This document shows positions 1 through 7,430 of a stretch of 10,332 bases of DNA, in pieces. The notes beneath the pieces are model-generated. The model did not search any database and had not been told where the DNA came from. It worked only from the letters and a program-made list of their open reading frames with translations. Position 1 is the first letter of the stretch. Each line of letters opens with the position of its first letter. The stretch is from Roseburia sp. (GTDB lineage Bacteria; Bacillota; Clostridia; Lachnospirales; Lachnospiraceae). Position numbers and translations under genes: made by a program. The stretch covers positions 1-10,332 of the forward strand of contig JAGASC010000377.1 in NCBI GenBank assembly GCA_017621905.1, read 5' to 3'.

Positions 1-2952
1 GGATATAAATTTGGCATCCACCAAATCTTCGCAGGCCATAAAAATATGGTCAATGCAGTTGTTGGTGCAGCCTTTATCCAACTGCTTGGACAATTCCCAA
101 TGCTTGTTCAAAAGCTCCGCAAAGGAATCGATATCGCCGCGCTCCAGATAATAGGACATCAGGGCCGCTGTGGGCTTCATCTCCTTTAACGCCTCCAATG
201 ACTGGGGTCTGGCTCCGATGTAGTTGCCCACCACATCACGAAGCAGATTTCTCGCCAGTCTGCGCTGTCCCGTATAAATCAATGCAAATCGTTCCTGCAG
301 TTCCTGCATAGCCTCTTCGGGTATCTTTACTTCCTTTACTTCTATGTTCTGCGCCATGCCGGGTCTTGTGGAAATCAGCTTAATTCCATTTGTGAGGCCG
401 CCCACCTGATCCTGCCAGCCGCCGCCGGTGCTCATGATTTGTTCCATGCATAGTACAATACCGTAAATTTCTTCGTTGGTCTTTTCCTGTCCCAGGAATT
501 CAAATATTCCCTTGACACAAGCTCCCGCCAGGATGCTGCTTGTGCCAAGACCGGAGCCTTTTGGTATTCCAACGACCTGTGTTGACAGATAAATACCGCC
601 ACCTATTCTTTGCAGAATCTCCTGCAGGGTCTCATTGCCGCCGTTTAACGGAATTACGCCACAGGCAATCAGCGCCGCTTTGTGAAGTGCAAAGGAGTCG
701 TAAGGATTGTGGCAATCCTGGATTTCTTCCACTGTTTTCACGACACCGTATACGCCAATGTCCTGGCTTTCAAATTCTACATGGTAGTCCGGGATTCGTT
801 TTACCGTAATCTGTACCGGCAAAATTCCGTTTAAGCTGATGGCTGCATTGAGTACCAGACCGCCGTTTTCATTGCAGTAAGGCGGTGTATCGGTCCAGCC
901 GCCTCCCCAGTTCACGCGCACCGGCAGCTGCACATTCACGCACTCCTCAGCAATACGATAGAGCGAGGAATCCGGCAAAAGCTTGATTGCCTCTTCATAC
1001 ACTGCATCCCGGATGGTTCCAAAGCACAGGTTTTCCGGATAATCATAGTCCTGTCCGTTGAAACTAACCTGTTTTTCTTTCATATAATTGGCAACCGCAT
1101 AATATATTCTGATTTTCAGATCAAAAGGTGCCTGGGCGGCATCCTGCATCAGGATGTCATAAATTTCTTTTGTCATATTGCGATGGGCAAATATGTTCAG
1201 CGCGTCCTGATAATACATACCCTCTACCAATCGGTCAATCAGACTTCTGCTGATGATACGATTTTCCAAATCCTGCTGCCAGAACAGCACTTTATGCATG
1301 TCTGCCTGATTAAAACTTTCACACAGGGTGGTTCTCTCCTTTGCTTCCCACTCTTTCAAAAGTGCAGGCTCTGCTCCGCTTACCAGGCGATACAGCTTCA
1401 ATGCCCAGTCCAGTGCTTCCTCCATCGTGTCACAGACAGGATACAGCCTTGCGTTCCACAAATCTCTGGCTGCGCCCTCGGTCCATAGTTTTTCCTCAGT
1501 CATCCCTGCATTCCCGGTCAGAGCTTTTAGCGAGGTGCACAAATAAGAGGCATCCTCTGCGTAAGTTCCTTTTGGATTATCCAGCACACCGTAGATTCGC
1601 ACTACATATTTGCCATTTTTCAGCGGCAGTCCGTGGAGGACTACTTTTTCCGGAATTTCCACATTTCGAATCTTTATGTTGGATAAAATACTTCCTGCGC
1701 CGACCTTTGATTCTTCCAGCACGTAGCTGTTTTCCAGATATACATTTTCGTCAATTATTGCACGGCGTCCTACATAGGAACTGTACGCGGCATAGTTCTG
1801 ATGCGCGCCAACTGTGGACACGACCTGTCCGCGCCAGTCTAAAAATTCATAATCCGCAATTTCATCTGTCATCAGATGCAGCAGTTCCTTCGTGGTACCG
1901 AAATGGATAAATTTTGCCGGCGCCAGGCAAATCAATTTCAGCGAAAACTTAGAAATTGCCTCCCAAATTTTGGTTCTGCAGTCCCGAAGTTCCGGCGTAT
2001 CTTCTCCCTCCGGTTTTTCCAGATAGTATTGTTCCAACGTGGAATCGGAAGCCAGCGGGTAAAGGAAATCTCCGTAGAAACTGATTCTCGCCCTGTCATT
2101 GACAAAAGCGGTAAATTTTTCGTCATCCGGTTTTCCGTCGGTGGAGATCAGACTGTACAGTGCCTGCAGCAGATCTGCGCTCATCAAAATAGCGCCGGTA
2201 TCTAAGTCTACGGCTCCCTGGTCATTTACCGCACCGATCTTTCGTAAACTTTCTTCTGTTTGCTTATGCAGAAAGTTTTTTACATTTCCTTTTCCGTCGT
2301 TTAAAAATACACCGTGATTTTTTCCGGTCTCCACCGGTTCTTTTATGGATATTGCTGCTGCACCGTGGAACCCGGAGTCAATCTGCAGCGGGTTGAACAG
2401 TAAAAGTACATCCCCGGAGAGTACCAGCATGCCTTCACTGATGCGGGAAGGTACACCGGACATGGCAATCACAAATTCATCAAATAAGGTGGAGGCTCTG
2501 CCGTCAGGAAGCTCTCTTGGTACCGGAGAAAACAGTTTTCCGATTGCGGAATACTGGGGTACTCTTTTACTGTCTCCACCGGAATGGATGACCAGGATAC
2601 GCTTTCCTGCGAAAGGATTCTCTGATTCGCATTCCTGCCAAGCCTCACATGCTTCTGCGATATAGCGTATTACGTTAAATGTAGCGCCTCCTGAGCCCAC
2701 ACGTTTTCCAAAGGGATCCGGCAGTACCACATATTTCGTATACTCAGGCAATAGTTTCTGCTCCTGACGCTGCTTTATCTGCAGCCGGAAGGCCTCCGCC
2801 TGTTCCTCGTTGGATGCCGTCAGCACCAGATAATCCCATTTGATAAAATTGGTCTTTCTGAGGCTTCTTTTGTAGTCCTCCCAGGAATCCAGATAAGATT
2901 GGCTCAGAAAAAGGTTCTTTATTTTGTTGTAATTTACGTTCTGTGTTTTCAT
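1..2952 (-). CDS. fkp: Bifunctional L-fucokinase / fucose-1-phosphate guanylyltransferase (FKP), 3' end cut by window
   Basis: The enzyme phosphorylates L-fucose with ATP and then joins fucose-1-phosphate to GTP, giving GDP-L-fucose in the cytosol (salvage pathway). The frame is open for 984 codons with no stop and leaves the window at the left edge. The N-terminal nucleotidyltransferase half shows RVGSGGAT near residues 84-91, HSGGDSKRVP near 123-132 and FIHFGTTKELLH near 350. The C-terminal GHMP kinase half shows VNWGGGWTDTPP near 680-691 and the ATP loop PKGSGLGTSS at 797-806. The final GAGGGGF-type glycine motif, expected right after the last visible residues, is outside the window, so roughly 50 residues are missing. 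The start is the first ATG after an in-frame TAG immediately upstream. It has no good ribosome site of its own; a leader ORF overlaps it by ATGA. The region before GSGGAT (about 85 residues) is longer than I remember for the Bacteroides enzyme and resembles the longer plant and animal forms. The two domains together argue against a simple heptose kinase. Confidence 0.88.
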   Translation of the reverse strand, partial: MKTQNVNYNKIKNLFLSQSYLDSWEDYKRSLRKTNFIKWDYLVLTASNEEQAEAFRLQIKQRQEQKLLPEYTKYVVLPDPFGKRVGSGGATFNVIRYIAEACEAWQECESENPFAGKRILVIHSGGDSKRVPQYSAIGKLFSPVPRELPDGRASTLFDEFVIAMSGVPSRISEGMLVLSGDVLLLFNPLQIDSGFHGAAAISIKEPVETGKNHGVFLNDGKGNVKNFLHKQTEESLRKIGAVNDQGAVDLDTGAILMSADLLQALYSLISTDGKPDDEKFTAFVNDRARISFYGDFLYPLASDSTLEQYYLEKPEGEDTPELRDCRTKIWEAISKFSLKLICLAPAKFIHFGTTKELLHLMTDEIADYEFLDWRGQVVSTVGAHQNYAAYSSYVGRRAIIDENVYLENSYVLEESKVGAGSILSNIKIRNVEIPEKVVLHGLPLKNGKYVVRIYGVLDNPKGTYAEDASYLCTSLKALTGNAGMTEEKLWTEGAARDLWNARLYPVCDTMEEALDWALKLYRLVSGAEPALLKEWEAKERTTLCESFNQADMHKVLFWQQDLENRIISRSLIDRLVEGMYYQDALNIFAHRNMTKEIYDILMQDAAQAPFDLKIRIYYAVANYMKEKQVSFNGQDYDYPENLCFGTIRDAVYEEAIKLLPDSSLYRIAEECVNVQLPVRVNWGGGWTDTPPYCNENGGLVLNAAISLNGILPVQITVKRIPDYHVEFESQDIGVYGVVKTVEEIQDCHNPYDSFALHKAALIACGVIPLNGGNETLQEILQRIGGGIYLSTQVVGIPKGSGLGTSSILAGACVKGIFEFLGQEKTNEEIYGIVLCMEQIMSTGGGWQDQVGGLTNGIKLISTRPGMAQNIEVKEVKIPEEAMQELQERFALIYTGQRRLARNLLRDVVGNYIGARPQSLEALKEMKPTAALMSYYLERGDIDSFAELLNKHWELSKQLDKGCTNNCIDHIFMACEDLVDAKFIS

Positions 2953-3044
2953 CTAATAAATGCCAAGCAGGATAACTGGCTTTTGGGGATGCTAAATATG
3001 TAACGGAGTGTTTTATCCCGCTCTTCTCCTTTCCTAAAAAACAC
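2949..3044 (-). CDS. Possible 31-residue leader peptide translationally coupled to fkp
   Basis: A short frame starts with GTG at 3044, seven bases after AAGGA (3052-3056), and ends with a TGA that overlaps the fkp ATG as ATGA. It lies between the predicted fkp transcription start (about 3061) and fkp and fills nearly the whole leader. The predicted peptide starts MFFRKGEERD and ends CLAFIR; it has a basic first half and a mildly hydrophobic end, and I recognise no family. Its interest is that fkp itself lacks a convincing Shine-Dalgarno sequence, so ribosomes ending the leader could restart at fkp. A chance frame cannot be excluded, because 32 codons is short and the start is GTG. Confidence 0.4.
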   Translation of the reverse strand: MFFRKGEERDKTLRYIFSIPKSQLSCLAFIR

Positions 3045-3067
3045 TTACTTTTCCTTATATAACACGT

Positions 3068-3097
3068 ATTATAACAGAAAGCCGGTAATACTGTCCA
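3068..3097 (-). promoter_or_regulatory. Predicted sigma-A promoter of fkp
   Basis: On the minus strand the -35 box is TGGACA (3092-3097) and the -10 box is a perfect TATAAT (3068-3073), 18 bases apart. Transcription would begin near 3061, about 108 bases before the fkp ATG and 17 bases before the leader GTG. The TGGACA core of the -35 box is also the core of the inverted-repeat half-sites further upstream (3284-3557), which may be coincidence or may mean the same factor touches both. Confidence 0.6.
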
Positions 3098-3283
3098 TCC
3101 TTTCAATCATACAAATCAAGATAAACATATCATTTTGTTCCTGTTCACTCCACCCGGGAAGCAACCAGTAACGTACATCCAGCCATCTTTTTCGGTAGAC
3201 GAGGCGAGCAACATTGATTCACAGTCAGAAAACCAGTAGATTTTAGAACATGAACACTTGTTTTAACACTGTTTGCCTGGCGG
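3098..3283. other. Intergenic stretch with no recognised gene
   Basis: This lies between the fkp promoter and the four-element palindrome. I see no convincing coding frame, RNA gene or terminator. Minor features are a direct repeat of AACACT followed by GTTT around 3256-3275 and two copies of AACCAGTA near 3163 and 3231. It could be the distal part of the fkp control region. Confidence 0.4.
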
Positions 3284-3557
3284 TTTGGACATATACATCA
3301 AAAATAAATCTCCATGTCCAAAATCATATTAAAAACAGCACAAAAATATGTTTTTCAAAGCAGTAAGGTCATGTTTTGGACATATAGAAGTAAATTCGTT
3401 CTCTATGTCCAAGAATCAACGAAAAATTTGGACATTGAAGAGAATTGTTTTTTCTATATGTCCAAACAACCCAAAATACAGGAAAATTTAATAGCGCTTG
3501 ATCATGATTCAAGCATGATTTGGACATTGAGAATAGAATTTTTTGTATATGTCCAAA
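3284..3557. repeat. Concentric palindrome: four related 38-40 bp inverted-repeat elements
   Basis: Each element has arms TTTGGACAT and ATGTCCAAA (one arm slightly degenerate in the second) around about 21 bases. They lie at 3284-3322 (U1), 3375-3412 (U2), 3427-3466 (U3) and 3519-3557 (U4). The inner sequence gives each element a direction: read as N-GAGAA...TATAT, U1 and U2 lie on the minus strand while U3 and U4 lie on the plus strand. The set is mirror symmetric about position 3420.5, with spacers of 52, 14 and 52 bases. U1 left arm and U4 right arm are complementary over 14 bases (3284-3297 with 3544-3557), and U2 and U3 over 15 (3375-3389 with 3452-3466). The block starts seven bases after the binding-protein stop codon and lies upstream of the fkp promoter. 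It could be regulator half-sites about 30 bp (three turns) apart, an RNA structure protecting the 3' end of the importer mRNA, or a small mobile palindrome. I do not recognise the family. Confidence 0.85.
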
Positions 3558-3563
3558 CGAAAA

Positions 3564-4616
3564 TCAGCCTTCGTAAACAAGATTATTTTCAATCATTTCA
3601 TCCACATTGGTTGCATCCCACCACGCACCGGGAATCGCAACGGACTTTTCTACCGTTTTGCCTTCGATTGCGTTGATTACCTGCTGCACTGCATTATAAC
3701 CAATGGCATAGGAATCTTGGGCAACAGAGCCGATTAATTTCGCGCCGGTTGTGGCTTTCATCCACTCGATCTGCTTTGTACCTGCGTCAAACCCACAGAA
3801 TTTCACTTCGTCATATTTTCCGGAAGTTGCCTGCACTGCGTCATAGACCTGTTTTACAACACCTTCGTTGGACATGAAGATTGCTTTTGCACCTTTTTCG
3901 TAAAGAGCCTCAAGTGCGTCTTTGTATGCGTTGTTGGCATCGCCGGGTTTTACTTCTTTTTCAATTGTGTATTTGCCTTTTGTGGCGGCATCCGCATCTG
4001 CAAGCTCTTTGAATTTTTCTTCGAATCCGCCTGCACGATCGATACCGGTCTGGGTCTCGTCATGCTGAATAATTCCTACCACATAAGTATCTGCGGATGC
4101 TGCGATTTCTTCTTTTATGGCTGTGAAAAAGTTCTCAGCGGCTACGCCTGCTGCAAGTGTGTTGCTTGTGGCAACTGATGCCTGAATCGGGTTCTTGCTC
4201 TGAGCATCAAGAGCTGCCACGTCGTTTGCCCAGATACCGGAATCAAATTGGACAACCGGGATCTTTTTGTCATAAGCCTGGGCCAGCAAATCCGTATAGC
4301 CTTCACCAATGGTGGCGAGAACCATTCCGTCTACGTTGTTGGACAGCGCGGTCTGAACCATCTCAATCTGCGACGGAAGGTCTTTTGCACTTTCGCTTGC
4401 CGGGCCGCGGAATGTAATTTGATAGCCGGCTTCTTTTGCTGCATCTTCTGCTCCGGCTTTTACGGACTGCCAAAATGCATGGGATTCCCCTTTTGCAATT
4501 ACAGCAATCGTCTTTCCGCCTGTTGTCCCCGTCCCCTGACTTCCGCAGGCTGCAAGTGTTCCAAGTGCAAGCGCTGCTGTGAGAATCACTGTTAACCCTC
4601 TTTTACATTTTTTCAT
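3564..4616 (-). CDS. Sugar ABC transporter substrate-binding lipoprotein (ribose-type, Peripla_BP_4)
   Basis: This 350-residue protein is the extracellular receptor of the importer. The start MKKCKRGLTV gives a basic n-region, a hydrophobic core and the lipobox LAAC with the lipidated cysteine at residue 24, followed by a Ser/Gly/Thr-rich linker. The mature part begins KTIAVIAKGESHAFW and has the repeated alpha/beta layout of ribose/galactose-type binding proteins, with DGMVLATIG, IPVVQFDSGI, GIIQHDETQTG and KFCGFDAG as typical strand and pocket segments. An upstream ATG at 4739 in the same frame would overlap the permease and bury the signal peptide. The chosen ATG has AAGGAGG ten bases before it. 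It is the last gene of the operon, 82 bases after the permease. The ligand cannot be read from sequence; the neighbouring fkp suggests L-fucose or a fucosylated sugar, but other pentoses or hexoses are equally possible. Confidence 0.9.
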   Translation of the reverse strand: MKKCKRGLTVILTAALALGTLAACGSQGTGTTGGKTIAVIAKGESHAFWQSVKAGAEDAAKEAGYQITFRGPASESAKDLPSQIEMVQTALSNNVDGMVLATIGEGYTDLLAQAYDKKIPVVQFDSGIWANDVAALDAQSKNPIQASVATSNTLAAGVAAENFFTAIKEEIAASADTYVVGIIQHDETQTGIDRAGGFEEKFKELADADAATKGKYTIEKEVKPGDANNAYKDALEALYEKGAKAIFMSNEGVVKQVYDAVQATSGKYDEVKFCGFDAGTKQIEWMKATTGAKLIGSVAQDSYAIGYNAVQQVINAIEGKTVEKSVAIPGAWWDATNVDEMIENNLVYEG

Positions 4617-4626
4617 GTTTATAAAT

Positions 4627-4633
4627 CCTCCTT
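4627..4633 (-). promoter_or_regulatory. Strong ribosome-binding site of the substrate-binding lipoprotein
   Basis: On the minus strand this reads AAGGAGG, a full Shine-Dalgarno sequence ten bases before the ATG at 4616. It decides the start over the upstream in-frame ATG at 4739 and is stronger than the sites of the permease (AAAGGAT) and ATPase, in keeping with the excess of binding protein such importers need. Confidence 0.85.
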
Positions 4634-4640
4634 CTATTTT

Positions 4641-4658
4641 ATAACCCTGATGGGTTAT
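4641..4658 (-). promoter_or_regulatory. Intercistronic hairpin between permease and binding-protein genes
   Basis: A perfect 7-bp stem (ATAACCC with GGGTTAT) closes a four-base loop (ATCA on the minus strand). It ends eight bases upstream of the AAGGAGG site of the binding-protein gene. There is no U-tract directly after it, so it is not a classical terminator. Stem-loops here are known in sugar and maltose importer operons to stop 5' or 3' exonucleases and raise the level of binding-protein mRNA; that role is inferred. Confidence 0.7.
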
Positions 4659-4698
4659 TTTCCTATTCATCTTATTTTTCAAACCAGTCCGCTCAATT

Positions 4699-5727
4699 CT
4701 AAGTCTCCGCTTCCTGACAGCATTTTTTATTTTTCTCAATCCTAACCCTGTTCTGATTCTTCGTCTTAATCACATCCATCATAACCGCTGCCACAACAAT
4801 GATGCCTGTCAACACGTAAGTAACGTAAGTTGAATTGAGGTTGAGATTGAATTTTGCAAGAACCATGTTCAGGCCGTTGCGAATTACGACCAATAAAGCT
4901 GCACCGATGACAGAACCCGAAACAGATGCTGCTCCGCCTGCTGCACTGGTTCCGCCTATGTATACACCTGCAATCGCATCCAGCTCCATACCGTTTCCGG
5001 TAGCTGCGGCAACCGTTGGGAAGGCCGCTGACCAGAAGATTGCTGCCACACCTGCGCCGAGACCGCCGATGGTATAGGCAAGAATTTTATAGCGGTCTGT
5101 GTTAATCCCGGAAAGTCTGGCGGCTTCTTCATTGCTTCCGATGGCGAGAATGTATCTTCCCAATTTATTTTTATACATAAGATACATGCAGATCAGCATA
5201 AATCCAAGGACCCACAGGATTCCGGTAGGAATACCGTTTGCATTGGAAAATGCACGGTTGTACCATGTGTTGGACGGAAAGAAAATGTTAGGATCTGAAA
5301 CAATCAATGCTGACAGGCCGCGGGAAAACATCATGGTTCCCAGTGTGGCAATAAATCCGGGGATTTTTAATTTTGCAATCAGCAGGCCGTTTATAAATCC
5401 AAAGAGGGTGCCGATTCCAACCATAATCGGAATGGTTCCCCAAAGCGGAATCAGTCCCAGGGTATACATCTTACCGGAAACCACCGCTGATGCAATGCAT
5501 ACCGTTCCGATGGAAAGGTCGATGCCGCCGGTTGCGATCACGAAGGTAACACCAAGGCTCATTACCGCATAAGGCGCCAGAGACTGAGCCATACTGATGA
5601 TGTTGTATTTGTCTGCGAAGTTTGGGTTGAAAACACAGAAAATTACAATCAAAACTATCATGGCAAATAAAATGATGATATTTTGCTGAAGTTTGAAGGA
5701 TGCACGTCCCTTGTCGTTAGATTTCAT
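4699..5727 (-). CDS. Sugar ABC transporter permease (RbsC family, BPD_transp_2)
   Basis: This 342-residue inner-membrane protein would form the transport channel, probably as a homodimer because only one permease gene is present. After a short polar N-terminus (MKSNDKGRASFKLQQN) it is almost wholly hydrophobic, with about eight to ten membrane segments. Family marks are TPAYAVMSLG-like APYAVMSLGVTFVIATGGIDLSIG near residues 51-74, IPGFIATLGTMMFSRGL near 122-138, and the cytoplasmic coupling loop AIGSNEEAARLSGI near 195-208. The C-terminus is basic and cytosolic. Length is typical of RbsC-like permeases. AAAGGAT (5736-5742) lies eight bases before the ATG. The gene follows the ATPase by 125 bases, a rather wide gap for such an operon, in which I see no gene or clear terminator. 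Confidence 0.92.
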   Translation of the reverse strand: MKSNDKGRASFKLQQNIIILFAMIVLIVIFCVFNPNFADKYNIISMAQSLAPYAVMSLGVTFVIATGGIDLSIGTVCIASAVVSGKMYTLGLIPLWGTIPIMVGIGTLFGFINGLLIAKLKIPGFIATLGTMMFSRGLSALIVSDPNIFFPSNTWYNRAFSNANGIPTGILWVLGFMLICMYLMYKNKLGRYILAIGSNEEAARLSGINTDRYKILAYTIGGLGAGVAAIFWSAAFPTVAAATGNGMELDAIAGVYIGGTSAAGGAASVSGSVIGAALLVVIRNGLNMVLAKFNLNLNSTYVTYVLTGIIVVAAVMMDVIKTKNQNRVRIEKNKKCCQEAET

Positions 5728-5852
5728 TTTAAGCTATCCTTTCTTATACATATTCAAAATAATGTGCTGCTTATACCCGGTGTGCTGACAAGTTGGTTTT
5801 TGCTAAAACGCCGCAGGATTTTTTCCATCAGCAAGGAGAAGAAGGGTGCACA

Positions 5853-7355
5853 TTAGCTTTCACGCATTGTTGCGTATTTCATAATCTCTTCCTGGGTGGC
5901 ATCTGCAATGTCAAGCTCAGCTGTAATTTGGCCTTCGCTCATTACGATTACCCTGTCACTTAAGCGCTGAATCTCTGCGAGTTCTGAGGATATCATGATA
6001 ATGGCTTTCCCCTTCGATGCAAGATCTTCCATTAACTCATACATCTCATTTTTTGCTCCCACATCAATGCCGCGGGTAGGCTCATCAAAAATAAAGATAT
6101 CGCTGTCTTTCATCAGCCACCTTGCAACAATTACTTTCTGCTGGTTACCGCCGGACAGATTTTTCAGCAGCTGGTCCATAGACGGTGTTTTTGTCTTTAG
6201 CATGGCGTTATACTCCGCCGCCGATGCTTTCATCTTCTCGTCTTCGATCCAGCCTTTTTTGATAAATTTGTCAACAGAGGCAATTGTGGTATTTTCCGTC
6301 ACTGATTTCATCAGCATAAGGCCGTAACATTTTCGGTCTTCCGAAAGGTAACAGATTCCGTTTTTTACTGCATCTTCCGGTGTTTCAATCGTTGCCTTTG
6401 CACCATTTATATAGATTTCTCCGGTAGTCTTTGGATCTGCCCCGTAGATTGCCCTTGCAACTTCCGTTCTCCCGGCCCCCATAAGACCGGCAAATCCGAG
6501 GATTTCACCTTTGCGCAGTCTGAAGCTCACATCTTTTACTTCTTTCCCTGCATTCAGGTTTTTTACCTCCAAAACGACCGGGGCATCTTCTTTTACATTA
6601 CTTTTTTCTTTCTTATCGCCGTAAATTACCCTGCCTACCATCATTTTGACAATGTCATCTTTTGTGGTTTCGGCAGTATTTACCGTATGGATGTACTCAC
6701 CGTCACGCATGACAGTTACTCTGTCTGAAATGCGATTTATTTCATCCATTCGGTGAGATACATAAATCATTCCGATGCCTTTCGACTTAAGGTCATTCAT
6801 TATTTTGAACAACTCCTCAACCTCAGGCTGCGTCAGCGCCGCGGTCGGTTCATCCAGGATCAAAAGCTTACAGTCGTGGGAAATCGCTTTGGCGATCTCT
6901 ACCATCTGCTGTTTTCCTACCGTAAGTGTCCCTAATGGGACGGATGGGTCAATTCTCACACCGATTCTGGCAAATAACTCTGCAGTATCTTTTTCCATCT
7001 TTTTGTCATCAATCAGGATGCCGCGCTTCGGCTCACGGCCTATGTATATATTTTGAGCAACCGTAAGGTGGTTCATCATATTGAGTTCCTGATGAATGAC
7101 GCTGATTCCGGCTTTTTGCGACTCCGCAATATTGGCAAAATTCACAGGTTCGGAGAAATAGGTGATTTCTCCGCCGTCACGCTTGTAGATTCCGCACAGA
7201 ACCTTAATGAGTGTGGACTTGCCTGCTCCGTTTTCCCCCATAAGAGCATGGACCTCACCTGCACGCAATTCGAATTGTACCGATTTGAGCGCATGAACGC
7301 CTGAAAAATGCTTTTCGATATCCTTCATTTGCAATATGACATTATTTCTATCCAA
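5853..7355 (-). CDS. Sugar ABC transporter ATPase with two nucleotide-binding domains (RbsA/MglA family)
   Basis: This is the energy-coupling subunit of a ribose/galactose-type importer, about 500 residues from the chosen start. Domain 1 has Walker A GENGAGKST (residues 40-48), the signature LTVGKQQ (144-150), Walker B LLILDEP (164-170) and the H-loop VSHR near 200. Domain 2 has a degenerate Walker A, GLMGAGRTE (290-298), with the intact signature LSGGNQQ (400-406) and Walker B FDEPTRG near 423-429; this asymmetry is normal in the family. I chose the TTG at 7355 because AAAGGAG lies nine bases before it and it gives the usual N-terminus (MDRNNVILQMKDIEKHFSG). The longer frame from TTG 7427 would start at or before the predicted transcription start, has no well-spaced ribosome site and adds an unusual lysine-rich tail. 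ATG 7328 is a further option but lacks a ribosome site. It is the first gene of the operon. Confidence 0.93.
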   Translation of the reverse strand: MDRNNVILQMKDIEKHFSGVHALKSVQFELRAGEVHALMGENGAGKSTLIKVLCGIYKRDGGEITYFSEPVNFANIAESQKAGISVIHQELNMMNHLTVAQNIYIGREPKRGILIDDKKMEKDTAELFARIGVRIDPSVPLGTLTVGKQQMVEIAKAISHDCKLLILDEPTAALTQPEVEELFKIMNDLKSKGIGMIYVSHRMDEINRISDRVTVMRDGEYIHTVNTAETTKDDIVKMMVGRVIYGDKKEKSNVKEDAPVVLEVKNLNAGKEVKDVSFRLRKGEILGFAGLMGAGRTEVARAIYGADPKTTGEIYINGAKATIETPEDAVKNGICYLSEDRKCYGLMLMKSVTENTTIASVDKFIKKGWIEDEKMKASAAEYNAMLKTKTPSMDQLLKNLSGGNQQKVIVARWLMKDSDIFIFDEPTRGIDVGAKNEMYELMEDLASKGKAIIMISSELAEIQRLSDRVIVMSEGQITAELDIADATQEEIMKYATMRES

Positions 7356-7364
7356 AAGCTCCTT

Positions 7365-7371
7365 CTCCTTT
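7365..7371 (-). promoter_or_regulatory. Ribosome-binding site supporting a TTG start of the ABC ATPase
   Basis: On the minus strand the sequence AAAGGAG sits nine bases before TTG 7355. A second AAGGAG follows immediately (7359-7364) but is only three bases from the TTG, too near to serve it. The doubled site and the weak TTG codon could tune translation of the first gene of the operon. Confidence 0.6.
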
Positions 7372-7430
7372 ACTTTATGTACAATAAATTTATAATCATA
7401 CTTTTTTTGTTTGTATACTTTTACCAATTC

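Noticed and set aside
1341..1910. 189-codon plus-strand frame inside fkp
   Set aside because: It is an antisense shadow of fkp with no family motifs.
2744..3106. Minus-strand 120-codon frame overlapping the fkp start
   Set aside because: It starts upstream of the predicted fkp promoter and reads most of its length out of frame through fkp, which has clear family motifs.
3496..3514. GCTTGA/TCAAGC hairpin with a 7-base loop between the third and fourth elements
   Set aside because: It is a real 6-bp inverted repeat but has no U-tract and no mirror partner in the other spacer, so I do not give it a separate role.
3314..3676. 120-codon plus-strand frame over the palindromic elements and the binding-protein end
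   Set aside because: It has no ribosome site, reads through the inverted repeats (which give repeated WT-YVQ-like strings) and then runs antisense into the binding-protein gene.
4617..4739. Upstream start of the binding-protein gene at 4739
   Set aside because: It would add 41 basic residues before a complete lipoprotein signal peptide and overlap the permease end, while a full AAGGAGG lies before the ATG at 4616.
5728..5852. Possible small gene or terminator in the 125-base gap between ATPase and permease
   Set aside because: I found no frame with a ribosome site and no stem followed by a U-run.
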